Part shown: in pieces, positions 7,614-17,524 of the stretch
Layout: each line of letters opens with the position of its first letter
How positions within the stretch are numbered: the first letter of the stretch is position 1
Origin: CAYQVO01 sp964421085
Lineage (GTDB): Bacteria > Bdellovibrionota_C > UBA2361 > CAYQVO01
Reading direction: 5' to 3'
Assembly (NCBI GenBank): GCA_964421085.1
Contig: CAYQVO010000005.1
Span: 60,773 to 124,772 of the forward strand
Length of the DNA stretch: 64,000 nt
Notes under the pieces: generated by a model
The model's database searches: none
What the model was told of the DNA's origin: nothing
What the model saw: only the letters and a program-made list of their open reading frames with translations
Program-made: the position numbers and the translations under genes

Positions 7614-8666
7614 TCAGTACTCTACTCTTATTTCACGACCTTCACGCACCGACCGCTCTTCTGCCTCGACGATGGCGAGAGAATCGACCATCTCCTCGAA
7701 CGGAATGTACCGGTCGGGCCGTTTGCCTTCGAGAATGCAGCTCAGAATGTAGTCAAGCTCGACATGCCACCCTGTCGGGAGATCCGCTTTGGCGGGAGCA
7801 GGGGTTTCAACCGTGCCGTTGTCATAAATGATCTTGTACCCTGATTCGGACAACCTGATTGTCCCCTTCTCGCAGAGAATCTGGAAGCTCATTTCGAACG
7901 GAGTTCCTTTCGTCGGAGTCCAGCTGCCCTCGGCGGTTACAAGAGCGCCGTCTCCGAATGAATAGCGGGTGAATACATGATCGACCCCCTTGTCTGTGCG
8001 AACGCCGGCCTGTCCCCACGATGAGACGGATGCCGGACGGCCGAAGAAATACCTGACAAGGTCCGTATCGTGCAGATGGAGATCCAGAAGCGCGCCCCCC
8101 GACTTTTCAGCGTTCATGAACCAGTTCTGCCATGCAAAGCCGCTGATATCAGGCGAGACTCTCTTGAATGTGGCGCTTATTACCTTGCCCAGTTTTCCTG
8201 ATTTATAAACTTCATACGCATGTCGGTATTCCGGCCAGTAGCGGACGCACATTCCGATTGAGAAGTTGCCTTTTGCGTTCTTTGCGCAGCTCACCATCTC
8301 GCGCGCGTCGTCGACCGATCTTCCGACTGGTTTTTCGCACTGGACATGCTTGCCCGCGTTCAGCGCCGCAACTGCATACTGTCTGTGGAGGTAAGTGGGG
8401 ACGCAGATGTCGACGAGGTCGACTTCCGGGTCGTTAATAAGATCCATTCCGTCGGAGTACGTTTTGAGTCTGCTGACATCAACCGGAATGGAATTGTCGT
8501 CATTTCCGATATTCCCGACTATTTTGCTCCAGTCCCCTTTGATCTTTGCAGGGTCGACGTCTGCAATTGCGACAACTTCCGACTTCGGATTATCTCTGTA
8601 GATGCGAAAATGGGTCGAGCCCATGAAGCCAATGCCAATAACGCCAACTTTCACTTTACCCTGCAT
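7614..8666 (-). CDS. Gfo/Idh/MocA family oxidoreductase
   Basis: The N-terminal Rossmann fold binds NAD(P) through GVIGIGFMGSTH. CEKPVGR carries the catalytic lysine block and GGALLDLHLHDTDLVRYFFG the conserved substrate-side aspartate and histidine. I start at MQGKVKVG (350 residues) because GGAGG lies about five bases upstream; the longer frame to 8720 adds 18 residues without family character. It probably oxidises a sugar or cyclitol ring hydroxyl and passes the product to the isomerase encoded next. The two genes form one operon on the minus strand. Confidence 0.88.
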   Translation of the reverse strand: MQGKVKVGVIGIGFMGSTHFRIYRDNPKSEVVAIADVDPAKIKGDWSKIVGNIGNDDNSIPVDVSRLKTYSDGMDLINDPEVDLVDICVPTYLHRQYAVAALNAGKHVQCEKPVGRSVDDAREMVSCAKNAKGNFSIGMCVRYWPEYRHAYEVYKSGKLGKVISATFKRVSPDISGFAWQNWFMNAEKSGGALLDLHLHDTDLVRYFFGRPASVSSWGQAGVRTDKGVDHVFTRYSFGDGALVTAEGSWTPTKGTPFEMSFQILCEKGTIRLSESGYKIIYDNGTVETPAPAKADLPTGWHVELDYILSCILEGKRPDRYIPFEEMVDSLAIVEAEERSVREGREIRVEY

Positions 8667-8763
8667 TCCAGCCTCCGATAATTCAAACGTGAAGGCTGAA
8701 TTGTATCGCTGCGAGTGCAATAATCAATGAAAATAGCCACTTTTTCAGGATGCCAGGAATTCT

Positions 8764-9363
8764 TCAGGCGCCTTCTTTGCCGGCCAGACCGAGAGCCGAC
8801 ATGAGAGCGCGAAGCGGGGATGCTTGAGGCGGCGGAACTTCCGGGACGTCTTTCCGCTCGGGCTGCGGCGCCGGTCTCTCCGACCTCGGATTGGTGGTTC
8901 TATAAGAATAATCGTACCTGGTGCGGCCATAACGATCTCTGGTTCTCCAGGCGTCCAGCTTTCCTACCGGGTCCCCGCCGCAGCCGCCCCGCTTCTTCGT
9001 GAAGCTCACTCTTAACCTTGTCCTGGTCGGCTTTTGCACGCTTATTTTTTCCGCGTCGCTCAGGCAGATGCCCGACGGCACACGGGGGCTGCTGTGGGAC
9101 GAACGCGGGATAGTGAGATGCACTTTTTGGCTCACCAGAGAAATTCGCAGACCAAAGCTCTCCATTTTCTGAAGATCGGCCGGGCTTAACAACCCGTTCA
9201 GAAGTTGAGAAACCCTTTCCAGCGCCCTTTCCTGCGGCAGTTCCGCTGATTGTCCCCCGGTCCTCATTGATGCGCCCTGAAACGGTGCGTATCCATCATT
9301 GCCGGATTCAGATAGCGCAGAAACAGCCGGCCTTGAGCCGGTATTCAAATCTGCGGGTGACAT
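8764..9363 (-). CDS. hypothetical proline/arginine-rich protein
   Basis: I do not recognise this 199-residue protein. The start MSPADLNTG is chosen because AGGAAAG sits about four bases upstream; an ATG pair at 9387-9390 is possible but poorly placed. There is no signal peptide and no membrane span. A helical patch lies around residues 45-70 (ALERVSQLLNGLLSPADLQK), a basic strand-like region follows (RTRLRVSFTKK), and the C-terminal 60 residues are rich in Arg, Tyr and Pro and look disordered. It is divergent from another orphan gene at 9573. It could be a real lineage-specific gene; confidence is limited. Confidence 0.45.
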   Translation of the reverse strand: MSPADLNTGSRPAVSALSESGNDGYAPFQGASMRTGGQSAELPQERALERVSQLLNGLLSPADLQKMESFGLRISLVSQKVHLTIPRSSHSSPRVPSGICLSDAEKISVQKPTRTRLRVSFTKKRGGCGGDPVGKLDAWRTRDRYGRTRYDYSYRTTNPRSERPAPQPERKDVPEVPPPQASPLRALMSALGLAGKEGA

Positions 9364-9572
9364 TTGCTTTCCTGAGAAACCTGCCATCATCCTTTATTCG
9401 GCAAAAGAGATGGTTCTGGTTCAGATAATCCCGGAGTGGAGGACAGGTGTTCCTGAAAATCTCCTGAGGCGCGAAGCGGTTTAAGCTTCGGGACTCTCCG
9501 CGCGTATTTTTCATGGAGTTTCGTTCCTGGCGGGTGTATCCTGCCGTCTTCGGAAGGAGACAGGAGGCGGGC

Positions 9573-9932
9573 ATGAGCGACGGAATGTTTCAGAAAGAAT
9601 TCAACGACGAAATCTATGCGCGAGACATGGACATAGAAAATCCATGCCCTGAAAGGCTCGAGATGAGATCGGGCGAGTCGGGCGGCCAGGTGTTCTCAGC
9701 GAGGGCCGGCTGGGTATTGAGATGCATTTATTCGGATCTCGAGTCCCTTGCAGCCTTCGGAAATGACGACGCGATCAGCTATTACGCGTGTTATTCCAGG
9801 AAGACTCACGGCAAAGACCGGCTTTTCATCATGCATGAGGAGGGCAGGGCGGCGGAACGGGTGGAAATTGTGGACGTCGATGAAATGAAAGATGAGGCCC
9901 GGGAACTGATACCCTCCGATTTGAGGGAATAG
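9573..9932 (+). CDS. hypothetical acidic protein
   Basis: Unrecognised. The start MSDGMFQKE follows AGGAGGCGGGC, a strong ribosome site, which supports translation and rejects the longer frame to 9513. The 119-residue product is acidic, soluble and ends in a charged helix (DVDEMKDEARELIPSDL). The middle (ISYYACYSRKTHGKDRLFIMHEEG) could be a small beta fold. It lies between an orphan gene and the MacA-like adaptor, about 80 bases from the latter. Confidence 0.55.
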   Translation: MSDGMFQKEFNDEIYARDMDIENPCPERLEMRSGESGGQVFSARAGWVLRCIYSDLESLAAFGNDDAISYYACYSRKTHGKDRLFIMHEEGRAAERVEIVDVDEMKDEARELIPSDLRE

Positions 9933-10013
9933 AGGCATAAACTGTCGCTTACCCGGCGCATGTGTTAGCTTTCCATTGTAATAACACTCCCGGGATCCGC
10001 TGACGTGATTCAT

Positions 10014-11249
10014 ATGAAACGGAAAACTCCCGCTGCTGTCGCGGCGGTAATCGTCCTTTTGGCCATGTTCGCCTTCTTCCGGCCCGGAAAGGGCTTGATA
10101 ATCTATCAGTTTACGGAGGTAAAGCGGGGGGACCTCCTTGTATCCATCGGTGCGACCGGGACCATTGAGCCTGAAGAGGTTGTCGATGTCGGCGCCCAGG
10201 TTGCCGGCCGGATCGTTTCGTTTGGCAAAGATCTGAATGGCAAAGAGGTCGATTACGGCTCTCCGGTGGAAGAGGGAACTATACTGGCCCAGATTGACGA
10301 CTCGCTTTACGCAGCCGATGTCGCAGTTGATGAAGCCCTGCTCGGGCAGGCCCATGCGCAGCTTCTTCTTGCCGAAGCCAAACTGACGGAAGCGGATCGG
10401 AACTGGACCCGTGCGCAGAAGGCAGGGCCGTCGCAGGCGATTTCACCCACGCTCTACGATAACTATAGAGCCGCCTTCGAGACTGCAAAAGCGAATGTTG
10501 AGACGGCAAAGGCGTCAATAGCCCAGGCTGAAGCCGCTCTTCTCAAGGCGAAGCGGAACCTGGGGTACACAATCATCAAATCGCCTGTGAAGGGGGTCAT
10601 CATCGACAGACGGGTGAACATAGGCCAGACGGTCGTGTCGAGTCTGAATGCGCCGAGCCTCTTTCTGATAGCAAAAGATCTGAGCCGGCTCGAAGCCTGG
10701 GTTGCGGTGAACGAAGCCGACATTGGTTCGATTCGGCCGGGGCAGGTCGCGACATTCACAGTGGATGCATATCCAGGCGAAGTTTTCCGCGGCGAGGTGA
10801 GAAAGATCAGGCTTAATGCCTCAATGACCCAGAATGTCGTCACGTACACTGTCGAAGTCAGCGTGGATAATTCCCGGGGCCGGCTCCTTCCATATCTCAC
10901 GGCAAATATGCAGTTTGAGGTGAGCAGGCGCGCGAACGTCCTTCTTGTCCCGAATGCCGCACTCAGATTTATACCGTCAGACGCAGCAACAGAGGTAAGG
11001 GGAGGTGCTTCCGCGGCGGAACAGACGTCCGGCGAGATGAACATGAAGCAGTTGTGGATGGATAAAGCCGGATCTCTGAAGCCTGTAATGGTGAAAACGG
11101 GCGGAACTGATGGAAACGTGACTGAAGTCGAATCGCCGGAGCTTGAAGAGGGAGCAAGAGTCGCAACGGGAGAAGAGTATCCGGATGAAAAGGAAGGGCA
11201 GGCATCCAGGAATCCATTTACCCCGAATATTCGCGGCGGAAGAAGATAA
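10014..11249 (+). CDS. MacA-like periplasmic adaptor (HlyD/membrane fusion protein)
   Basis: An N-terminal anchor (PAAVAAVIVLLAMFAFF) is followed by the lipoyl half-motif GTIEPEEVVDVGAQVAGRIV, a long alpha-helical hairpin (about residues 85-180, rich in Ala, Glu and Lys), the second lipoyl half (GVIIDRRVNIGQTVVSS) and beta-barrel/membrane-proximal domains. This is the family order for adaptors that bridge an inner-membrane transporter to a TolC-type channel. ABC ATPase and FtsX-type permease genes follow directly (5-base gap), which defines a MacAB-type exporter. A GTG nine bases upstream is an alternative start. No TolC gene is in the window. The exported compound is unknown. Confidence 0.88.
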   Translation: MKRKTPAAVAAVIVLLAMFAFFRPGKGLIIYQFTEVKRGDLLVSIGATGTIEPEEVVDVGAQVAGRIVSFGKDLNGKEVDYGSPVEEGTILAQIDDSLYAADVAVDEALLGQAHAQLLLAEAKLTEADRNWTRAQKAGPSQAISPTLYDNYRAAFETAKANVETAKASIAQAEAALLKAKRNLGYTIIKSPVKGVIIDRRVNIGQTVVSSLNAPSLFLIAKDLSRLEAWVAVNEADIGSIRPGQVATFTVDAYPGEVFRGEVRKIRLNASMTQNVVTYTVEVSVDNSRGRLLPYLTANMQFEVSRRANVLLVPNAALRFIPSDAATEVRGGASAAEQTSGEMNMKQLWMDKAGSLKPVMVKTGGTDGNVTEVESPELEEGARVATGEEYPDEKEGQASRNPFTPNIRGGRR

Positions 11250-11254
11250 TCAAG

Positions 11255-11953
11255 ATGCCGCTCATCGAGCTTCGCGATATTTCAAGGACATACCAGGCGG
11301 GGGAAGTGCCGGTGCCCGTATTGAAAGGTGTGTCGATGACGATAGAAAAGGGGGAGCTTATTGCTCTTACGGGAGCATCGGGATCGGGCAAAAGCACCCT
11401 TATGAATATAGTCGGCTGTCTCGATCGCGCCGACGACGGCGACTACTTCCTGGAAGGAAACGAGGTGTCGAAGCTGAGCGCCGACGACCTTGCCCACATA
11501 AGGAACAGAACAATAGGCTTCGTCTTTCAGAACTTCAATCTCCTGCCCCGGATGAGCGCGCTTGATAATGTGATGATGCCGCTTTCTTATTCGCCGGGCG
11601 GAGGGCTTGACCGGGAATCAAGGGAGAAAGCTGAAGCGATGCTTGTTCTTGTGGGACTCGCCGACAGAATGAAGCACGAACCTTCGCAGCTTTCAGGAGG
11701 CCAGCAGCAGAGAGTGGCGATTGCGCGCGCTCTTATCAACAACCCCCGGATCATTCTCGCGGATGAACCGACCGGAAACCTCGACTCGAGAACAAGCGCC
11801 GATGTGCTTGCAATGTTCAAGCGCCTGAACAGGGAGGAGGGGATTACTGTGCTTCTTGTGACCCATGACACAGACGTTGCTTCCAGCGCGGAGCGGATCG
11901 TAAGAATCCGCGACGGCCTGATTGAACACGGCCAGGAGGAGGGATCGAAATGA
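11255..11953 (+). CDS. ABC transporter ATPase, MacB/LolD type
   Basis: A complete 232-residue nucleotide-binding subunit: Walker A GASGSGKST, Q-loop GFVFQNFNLLP, signature LSGGQQQR, Walker B IILADEPTGNLD and H-loop LLVTHD. It lacks a fused membrane domain, so the transporter is the split version of MacB with its permease encoded next in a 4-base ATGA overlap. It energises mechanotransmission through the FtsX-type permease, driving export via the adaptor. Confidence 0.93.
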   Translation: MPLIELRDISRTYQAGEVPVPVLKGVSMTIEKGELIALTGASGSGKSTLMNIVGCLDRADDGDYFLEGNEVSKLSADDLAHIRNRTIGFVFQNFNLLPRMSALDNVMMPLSYSPGGGLDRESREKAEAMLVLVGLADRMKHEPSQLSGGQQQRVAIARALINNPRIILADEPTGNLDSRTSADVLAMFKRLNREEGITVLLVTHDTDVASSAERIVRIRDGLIEHGQEEGSK

Positions 11954-13320
11954 AACTCTCCCGCACCGTCCCCGTCGCTCTTCTGGCGCTCCGGCGGAAT
12001 CTCATGCGCGCCTTCCTCACAATGCTCGGCATCATGATTGGAATCGCAGCTGTTATTGCCATGATGGAAATAGGGCAGGGCTCTTCCAGGGCGATTCAAA
12101 AGACGATTGCGAGCATGGGCGCAAATACTCTGCTTGTGCTCCCGGGGACCGCTGCAAGCGGTGGAGTGAGCTTCGGAGCAGGGAGTGTTCTTTCTATGAC
12201 TCCGGATGATGCTGCCGCAATCCTGAGGGATATCCCGGCAGTACGGGCGACTGCTCCGGTTGTGCGCGCAAGGACTCAAGCGACATACGGCAACAAGAAC
12301 TGGGTGCCGCTGAATATTTACGGCACTACCCCGTCGTTTCTTGATGTGCGGGACTGGAGGACTCTGACTGAAGGCGAGATGTTCACCGGGCAGGAAGTCA
12401 GGAACGCGGGAAAAGTCTGCGTTATCGGACATACAGTCGCCCGGGAGCTTTTCGGGAATGAGTCACCCGTCGGAAAGGAACTCCGGATAAAAAATGTCTC
12501 TTTCCGGGTCGTCGGCGTGCTGAGCCGAAAGGGCGCCAATATGATGGGAATGGATCAGGACGACATAATCATCGCGCCCTGGACATCCATTAAGCTCAGG
12601 GTTTCAGGGACGAGCACAACGGCAACGCAGGCTGTTTCGGAGTCATCCGAATCAAGTTCGGCAATGCTCCGGAACAGGCTTTATCCGGCCGTGGAGCAGA
12701 GTCTTTATCCTGAAGCAGACCCCAATCGGGCGTCCGATCAGCCGATGCCGACCCGGTTCAGCAACATCGACCAGATCCTTGTCGCGGCCCGGTCTTCCCG
12801 CCATACTGCCATAGCCACTGAACAGATAACAATGCTGCTCAGGGAGAGGCATCGAATTACTCCGGGCGAACCTGACGATTTCAGCATTCGAAATATGTCG
12901 GAAGTCACAAACGCTCTTTCTTCCACTACGAAGCTGATGACAAATCTCCTGCTTGGAGTCGCCCTTATATCGCTTATCGTCGGAGGGGTGGGAATCATGA
13001 ATATAATGCTCGTCTCCGTGACCGAGCGGACGAGGGAGATAGGGCTTCGCATGGCTGTAGGAGCGAGGGGAAAAGACATTCTTCAGCAGTTTCTGGTTGA
13101 AGCGCTCGTTCTCTGCCTTGCGGGCGGAATCATAGGAATCCTGCTCGGGCGCGGGATATCTCTTCTTGTACGCCTTCTTCTTCGGTGGCCGACTGAACTG
13201 TCGCTGCTCGCTATTGTTGCCGCCGTCACAGTTTCTCTGACCGTGGGAGTCGTTTTTGGTTTTTATCCGGCATGGAAAGCTTCGAGGATGGATCCGATTC
13301 AGGCGCTGCATTATGAGTGA
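11950..13320 (+). CDS. MacB-like FtsX-family permease
   Basis: The N-terminal helix (LRAFLTMLGIMIGIAAVIAMM-like block) is followed by a large periplasmic MacB_PCD domain (about residues 40-310), then three C-terminal membrane helices, the first containing GGVGIMNIMLVSVTERTREI, the FtsX signature. This is the four-helix topology of MacB and LolCE transporters. The gene overlaps the ATPase gene by four bases, so the two are translationally coupled. It closes the operon. Confidence 0.92.
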   Translation: MKLSRTVPVALLALRRNLMRAFLTMLGIMIGIAAVIAMMEIGQGSSRAIQKTIASMGANTLLVLPGTAASGGVSFGAGSVLSMTPDDAAAILRDIPAVRATAPVVRARTQATYGNKNWVPLNIYGTTPSFLDVRDWRTLTEGEMFTGQEVRNAGKVCVIGHTVARELFGNESPVGKELRIKNVSFRVVGVLSRKGANMMGMDQDDIIIAPWTSIKLRVSGTSTTATQAVSESSESSSAMLRNRLYPAVEQSLYPEADPNRASDQPMPTRFSNIDQILVAARSSRHTAIATEQITMLLRERHRITPGEPDDFSIRNMSEVTNALSSTTKLMTNLLLGVALISLIVGGVGIMNIMLVSVTERTREIGLRMAVGARGKDILQQFLVEALVLCLAGGIIGILLGRGISLLVRLLLRWPTELSLLAIVAAVTVSLTVGVVFGFYPAWKASRMDPIQALHYE

Positions 13321-13382
13321 GGGGGATTCATCGCAATGACGGTTTTCCGACAATTCGTCAGGCCGATTCGAGCCCGGCGACT

Positions 13383-15002
13383 TCAATGCACCTGCACGTG
13401 CGATCCCCTCTGCCACTCTTCCAGAATCGCGGCGAGCGATGAATAATCCATCGGTTTCAGGAGGTGGTAGTTGATTCCCGCCTGTTTTGAAAGCTGAATG
13501 TCCTTCTGCTGGCCATAGCCGCTTACTGCCACGATAAGAGTATCCTCCAGTCCCTGACTGCGGAGCCTTCGGGCGACTTCATAACCATCGATACCCGGAA
13601 GGCCGATGTCCAGAAGTATCACGTCCGGGTGCATATCAAGGGCGGAGTGAAACCCCTCTGTGCCGGTGTGGGCGACCTGCACCCGGTGACCATCGAGCTC
13701 GAGCTGCGCCGCCATCAGCATTGCCGTGTCTTTGTTGTCTTCCACAACGAGAATATCGAGCTGAGGCATCTCCACCGATGGTCTCGTGCGGCCTTCCTGA
13801 GAGGCGTCGATACGCGGAGCAATCGGAAGGCGTATTTCGAATTCGCTGCCGGTATTCAGTCCCTGACTTCTGACGACGACTGTGCCTCCGTGAAGTTCCA
13901 CAAGCCTTCGCACGAGAAAAAGGCCGACACCCAGGCCGCCTTCCGGCCTGTGCAGGCTCGTATCCACCTGCCCGAACATTTCAAAAATCTGGCCCTGCAT
14001 CTCGGGGCGGATCCCGATGCCGTTATCCTTTACCGAGACGAAAGCCTGTGCGCCGTCTCTTCGCACGACTACTGAAATTGTTCCGTCTTGAGGGGTGAAC
14101 TGCGCGGCGTTGGTGATGAGATTAGTCAGGATCTGTTCAAGTCTGGTGAGATCAGCATTTACATACACTGATTCTTCCACTCTGACTGATACAGTATGGC
14201 GGCGCTGCTCAATCAAAGGCCTTGCGACTTCGGTTGCCCGTGCGACTGCCGATGCCAGCGATGTGGTCTCTTTCCTCAGGTCAATCTTTCCCCGCACTAT
14301 TCTCGAGACATCGAGCAGATCGTCGATCAGGCGGGCAAGCTGCCTCGTCCGCATCTTCAGGGCCTCTCTGGCCGCGCGCTCGTGCTCCCGCCGGGCTGTC
14401 GGAGTCGAGAGAATCTGGGCAGCAGCGCTTATGCTTGCCAGAGGATTTCTCAGCTCATGCGCGAGCAGCGCAAGGAATTCGTCCTTCTGCTGATCGGCCC
14501 GGCGCAGGGCGTCTTCCGCTTCCTTTCTGTCTGATATGTCCCGAAAACACGCTATGCCGCCGGTTATTTCCCCGTCGCGGTTTCTCAGGGGCGTGGCGTT
14601 CACAATTACGGATCGCCTCTGTCCATCAGCCGAGTCAATCACAAGTTCGACGTTTTTGACCTCTTCACCGTGATGAATGGCGCGGTAAAGCGGCATCTGG
14701 TCTTTTGCAGGTTTTGTCGTTCCATTTGCCAGAAAGATTCCCCATCTCTCGTAATGCTCGTCGGCGGGGAAGCCGACAAGAGCTTCAACAGGTCTTCCGG
14801 TCAGTTCCGTCATCATCCGGCTTGCCCGCTCGATCCTGAAATCGGGAGGTCCTCCCGCTATGACGATTCCATCAGGAACGCTTTCCATCAGGGCGTCAAT
14901 CGTCCGGAAGCTCTCTTCTGCCTCGTGCTGAAATTCAGCACGGTCCGCAGGAGAGGGGAAGAACCTCTCTTCTTCACCAGAATGTTCGCCTTCCCGTGTC
15001 AT
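13383..15002 (-). CDS. hybrid sensor histidine kinase (PAS-HisKA-HATPase-receiver)
   Basis: Soluble 539-residue sensor with no membrane span. A PAS domain (about residues 35-155, with PAC-type FRDISDRKEAEDALRRA) leads to the HisKA helix with the phospho-acceptor in LAHELRNPL. The HATPase domain has N box NLITNAAQF, G1 DNGIGI and G2 GGLGVGLFL. The C-terminal receiver has the phospho-accepting aspartate in VILLDIGLPGIDGYE and the switch lysine in LLKPMD. The gene overlaps the upstream lon by four bases (ATGA), so it is co-translated with a protease operon. It probably senses an intracellular signal; no cognate output regulator is adjacent, so the attached receiver is its most visible target. 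Confidence 0.93.
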   Translation of the reverse strand: MTREGEHSGEEERFFPSPADRAEFQHEAEESFRTIDALMESVPDGIVIAGGPPDFRIERASRMMTELTGRPVEALVGFPADEHYERWGIFLANGTTKPAKDQMPLYRAIHHGEEVKNVELVIDSADGQRRSVIVNATPLRNRDGEITGGIACFRDISDRKEAEDALRRADQQKDEFLALLAHELRNPLASISAAAQILSTPTARREHERAAREALKMRTRQLARLIDDLLDVSRIVRGKIDLRKETTSLASAVARATEVARPLIEQRRHTVSVRVEESVYVNADLTRLEQILTNLITNAAQFTPQDGTISVVVRRDGAQAFVSVKDNGIGIRPEMQGQIFEMFGQVDTSLHRPEGGLGVGLFLVRRLVELHGGTVVVRSQGLNTGSEFEIRLPIAPRIDASQEGRTRPSVEMPQLDILVVEDNKDTAMLMAAQLELDGHRVQVAHTGTEGFHSALDMHPDVILLDIGLPGIDGYEVARRLRSQGLEDTLIVAVSGYGQQKDIQLSKQAGINYHLLKPMDYSSLAAILEEWQRGSHVQVH

Positions 15003-17512
15003 AATGCTGCGCGTGCCCCCTCGTCTGTATGTGTCTGTGAAATCTGTTCATCGGCTTGTTCGAGCGCAGGAGGTTCCAGCGCGCTGCTGAAAACCTCGTC
15101 GATGTTATCCACTGTGATCAGATTCATCTCGTTGCGGACTTCTTCCGGCAGGTCGTCCAGATCCTTTTCGTTGTGTTTCGGGAGAATGAGTGTCATTACG
15201 TCGGCGCGGTGAGCAGCCAGAGCTTTTTCCTTTATCCCTCCGACCGGAAGCACCTTGCCTCTGAGAGTAATCTCGCCTGTCATTGAAACGTCCGACCTGA
15301 CAAGGCGCCCGGTAGCGAGAGAAGCAAGCGCTGTCGCCATGGTTACGCCCGCTGACGGGCCATCCTTTGGAATTGCGCCTGCAGGGACATGAATGTGAAT
15401 ATCGCTTCTTTCGAAGTAATCATCCGGAATGCCCAGCCGATCCGCATTCGCCCTCACCAGGCTGAAGGCCGCCTGGGCGGATTCTTTCATGATTTCTCCA
15501 AGCTGTCCCGTAACAGCGAAATTGTTCCTGCCTTTCATCCGCGTCGCTTCAATGAACATGATATCTCCGCCTGCAGCGGTGACAGCCACCCCGATTGCAA
15601 CACCGGGTGTATCCGTTCGCTCTTTTGCATCGTGGTAGTACTGAGGCTTGCCGAGAATCTCATGCCCTCTCTGCACGTCGATGCGGGCCGGTTCCCTGCT
15701 GCCGTCCTCTCCGGCAATGGCAACGGCAACCCGCCGGCAGATCTGACCCATTCGCCTCTCGAGTTCCCGGACGCCTGCTTCACGCGTAAAGCTCTCAATG
15801 ATCATGAGGATGGCCTCGTCTGAAAAGGAAATTTCGGCGGGCTGGAGCCCGTTCTCCTGAATCTGTCTCGGCAGCAGGTACTGCTTCGCGATATGGAGTT
15901 TTTCCTGCTGGGTATAGCCTGACAGTTCAACTATCTCCATCCGATCACGGAGAGGCGGCGGAATGGTCTCGAGCACATTTGCAGTCGCTATGAAAAGGAT
16001 CTGACTGAGGTCGAATGCGACATTAAGATAGTTGTCACGAAACTCCCGGTTCTGTTCAGGATCGAGAACTTCGAGCAGCGCAGACGAGGGATCTCCACGC
16101 CAGTCGGCGCTTACTTTATCCACTTCATCGAGCATGAAAACCGGGTTCTTTGTCCCTGCGCGCCGGATCGACTGAAGAATGCGTCCCGGGACAGATCCAA
16201 TGTATGTTCGGCGGTGTCCTCTTATCTCCGCTTCGTCGTGCAGTCCGCCGAGACTCATCCTGACGAACTTCCTTCCCATGGCGCGGGCTATCGAGACTCC
16301 AAGTGAAGTCTTGCCCACTCCCGGAGGCCCGATGAAGCAGAGTATTGCGCCTTCCCTCTCGGGTCGAAGCACCGGCTGCGCCGCGGAAACCGCATCTCTT
16401 TTTCTGTCGTGTTTCAGCTTCCGGACCGCAAGATACTCGAGAATCCTCTCTTTAATCTCTTCCAGGTCATAGTGGTCGGCGTCGAGAGTCTCCCTCGCAT
16501 TCTCGATATCCAGAACATCGGGAGTGGCTTTTTTCCACGGCATCTCGATAAGCCACTCAACGTAGGTCTCAATCATGGGAAGTTCAGCCGATCCTGGCGG
16601 CATAGCTTCAATCCGCTTGAGCTCGCGCAGTGCTTCTTCCATTGCTTCGGGCGGCATCCCCGCATCCTCTATCCTTTTCCTGTACTGCTCGGCCCGGTTG
16701 CCGGATTCTTCATCTTCCCCGAGTTCCGACTGGATTGATTTCATCTGCTGCCGGAGGAGATATTCCTTTTGAGTCTTCTCGATCTTCGACCTGGTATCTG
16801 AAAGAATCTTTTTCCCCAGCTCGAGAACCTCGATTTCGCGCTCCAGTATTTCGGTCATCCGGAGTATTTTCTCTTTTATGCTGTCCAGTTCGAGCAGGTT
16901 CTGCGAGACATCCGGCTCCAGGCTGAGCGCGCTCGCGATCAGATAAATAACGTGCCGTGGATCCTCCGATCTTGACGCGTTGACGGCGAGTTCATCGGGA
17001 AGGTTGGTCGAAAGAACAACAAGTCTTGAGAACTGTCGTGTCATAGCCCGGTACATCGCTTCCGCTTCGAGATCGTCAGGTGGGAAGGGAATGTCCTCGC
17101 GTTTATTTATGTGCATTCGAATATAGGGGACGGTGGACACCACTGACAAAAGCTCTATACGCTCGTGACCCTGAATGAAGACCTGCGTTGTGTTGTCTGT
17201 TCCCTTGAAAAGGCGGACAACATAACCCAGGGTGCCTATGTTGTGAAGATGCTCAGGGGAAATGTCGCTTTCATCCAGCTCCCCGGGCGATATGACAGAG
17301 CTGAGCGCTACGAGCCTGTCCCCCATGCTTGCGTCGTTAAGGAGCCTCGCAACCTTCTCGTCCCGGAGCACGATTGGTACTGTAGTCCAGGGAAACACTA
17401 CGAATCCGCGCGTGGGAATAACAGGCAATACAGCGGGGATTTCACGGCTTCTCAATCTGTCCGCACCTCCAACAAGCACAAAATTCGGTTCTTCACCCCT
17501 GCCCGATACCAT
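14999..17512 (-). CDS. lon: ATP-dependent Lon protease, copy 1
   Basis: 837 residues in the LonA order: N-terminal substrate domain (starts at PVIPTRGFVVFP), AAA+ module with Walker A GPPGVGKTSLG and Walker B VFMLDEVDK, and a C-terminal protease with the catalytic serine in DGPSAGV (about residue 720) and lysine in GGIKEKALA (about 761). It degrades misfolded and regulatory proteins. GAGG lies about nine bases before the ATG. It sits between hsp20 and the hybrid kinase on the minus strand, with a 12-base gap to hsp20, so holding chaperone and protease are probably co-expressed. A second full-length Lon is at 52738, and the two are clearly divergent in sequence. The C-terminus ends in a short acidic tail. 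Confidence 0.96.
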   Translation of the reverse strand: MVSGRGEEPNFVLVGGADRLRSREIPAVLPVIPTRGFVVFPWTTVPIVLRDEKVARLLNDASMGDRLVALSSVISPGELDESDISPEHLHNIGTLGYVVRLFKGTDNTTQVFIQGHERIELLSVVSTVPYIRMHINKREDIPFPPDDLEAEAMYRAMTRQFSRLVVLSTNLPDELAVNASRSEDPRHVIYLIASALSLEPDVSQNLLELDSIKEKILRMTEILEREIEVLELGKKILSDTRSKIEKTQKEYLLRQQMKSIQSELGEDEESGNRAEQYRKRIEDAGMPPEAMEEALRELKRIEAMPPGSAELPMIETYVEWLIEMPWKKATPDVLDIENARETLDADHYDLEEIKERILEYLAVRKLKHDRKRDAVSAAQPVLRPEREGAILCFIGPPGVGKTSLGVSIARAMGRKFVRMSLGGLHDEAEIRGHRRTYIGSVPGRILQSIRRAGTKNPVFMLDEVDKVSADWRGDPSSALLEVLDPEQNREFRDNYLNVAFDLSQILFIATANVLETIPPPLRDRMEIVELSGYTQQEKLHIAKQYLLPRQIQENGLQPAEISFSDEAILMIIESFTREAGVRELERRMGQICRRVAVAIAGEDGSREPARIDVQRGHEILGKPQYYHDAKERTDTPGVAIGVAVTAAGGDIMFIEATRMKGRNNFAVTGQLGEIMKESAQAAFSLVRANADRLGIPDDYFERSDIHIHVPAGAIPKDGPSAGVTMATALASLATGRLVRSDVSMTGEITLRGKVLPVGGIKEKALAAHRADVMTLILPKHNEKDLDDLPEEVRNEMNLITVDNIDEVFSSALEPPALEQADEQISQTHTDEGARAAL

Positions 17513-17524
17513 ACCAGGTTTTCC

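Noticed and set aside
9696..10355. 219-codon minus-strand frame across the orphan gene and the MacA-like gene
   Set aside because: Antisense to two genes with better support; no ribosome site.
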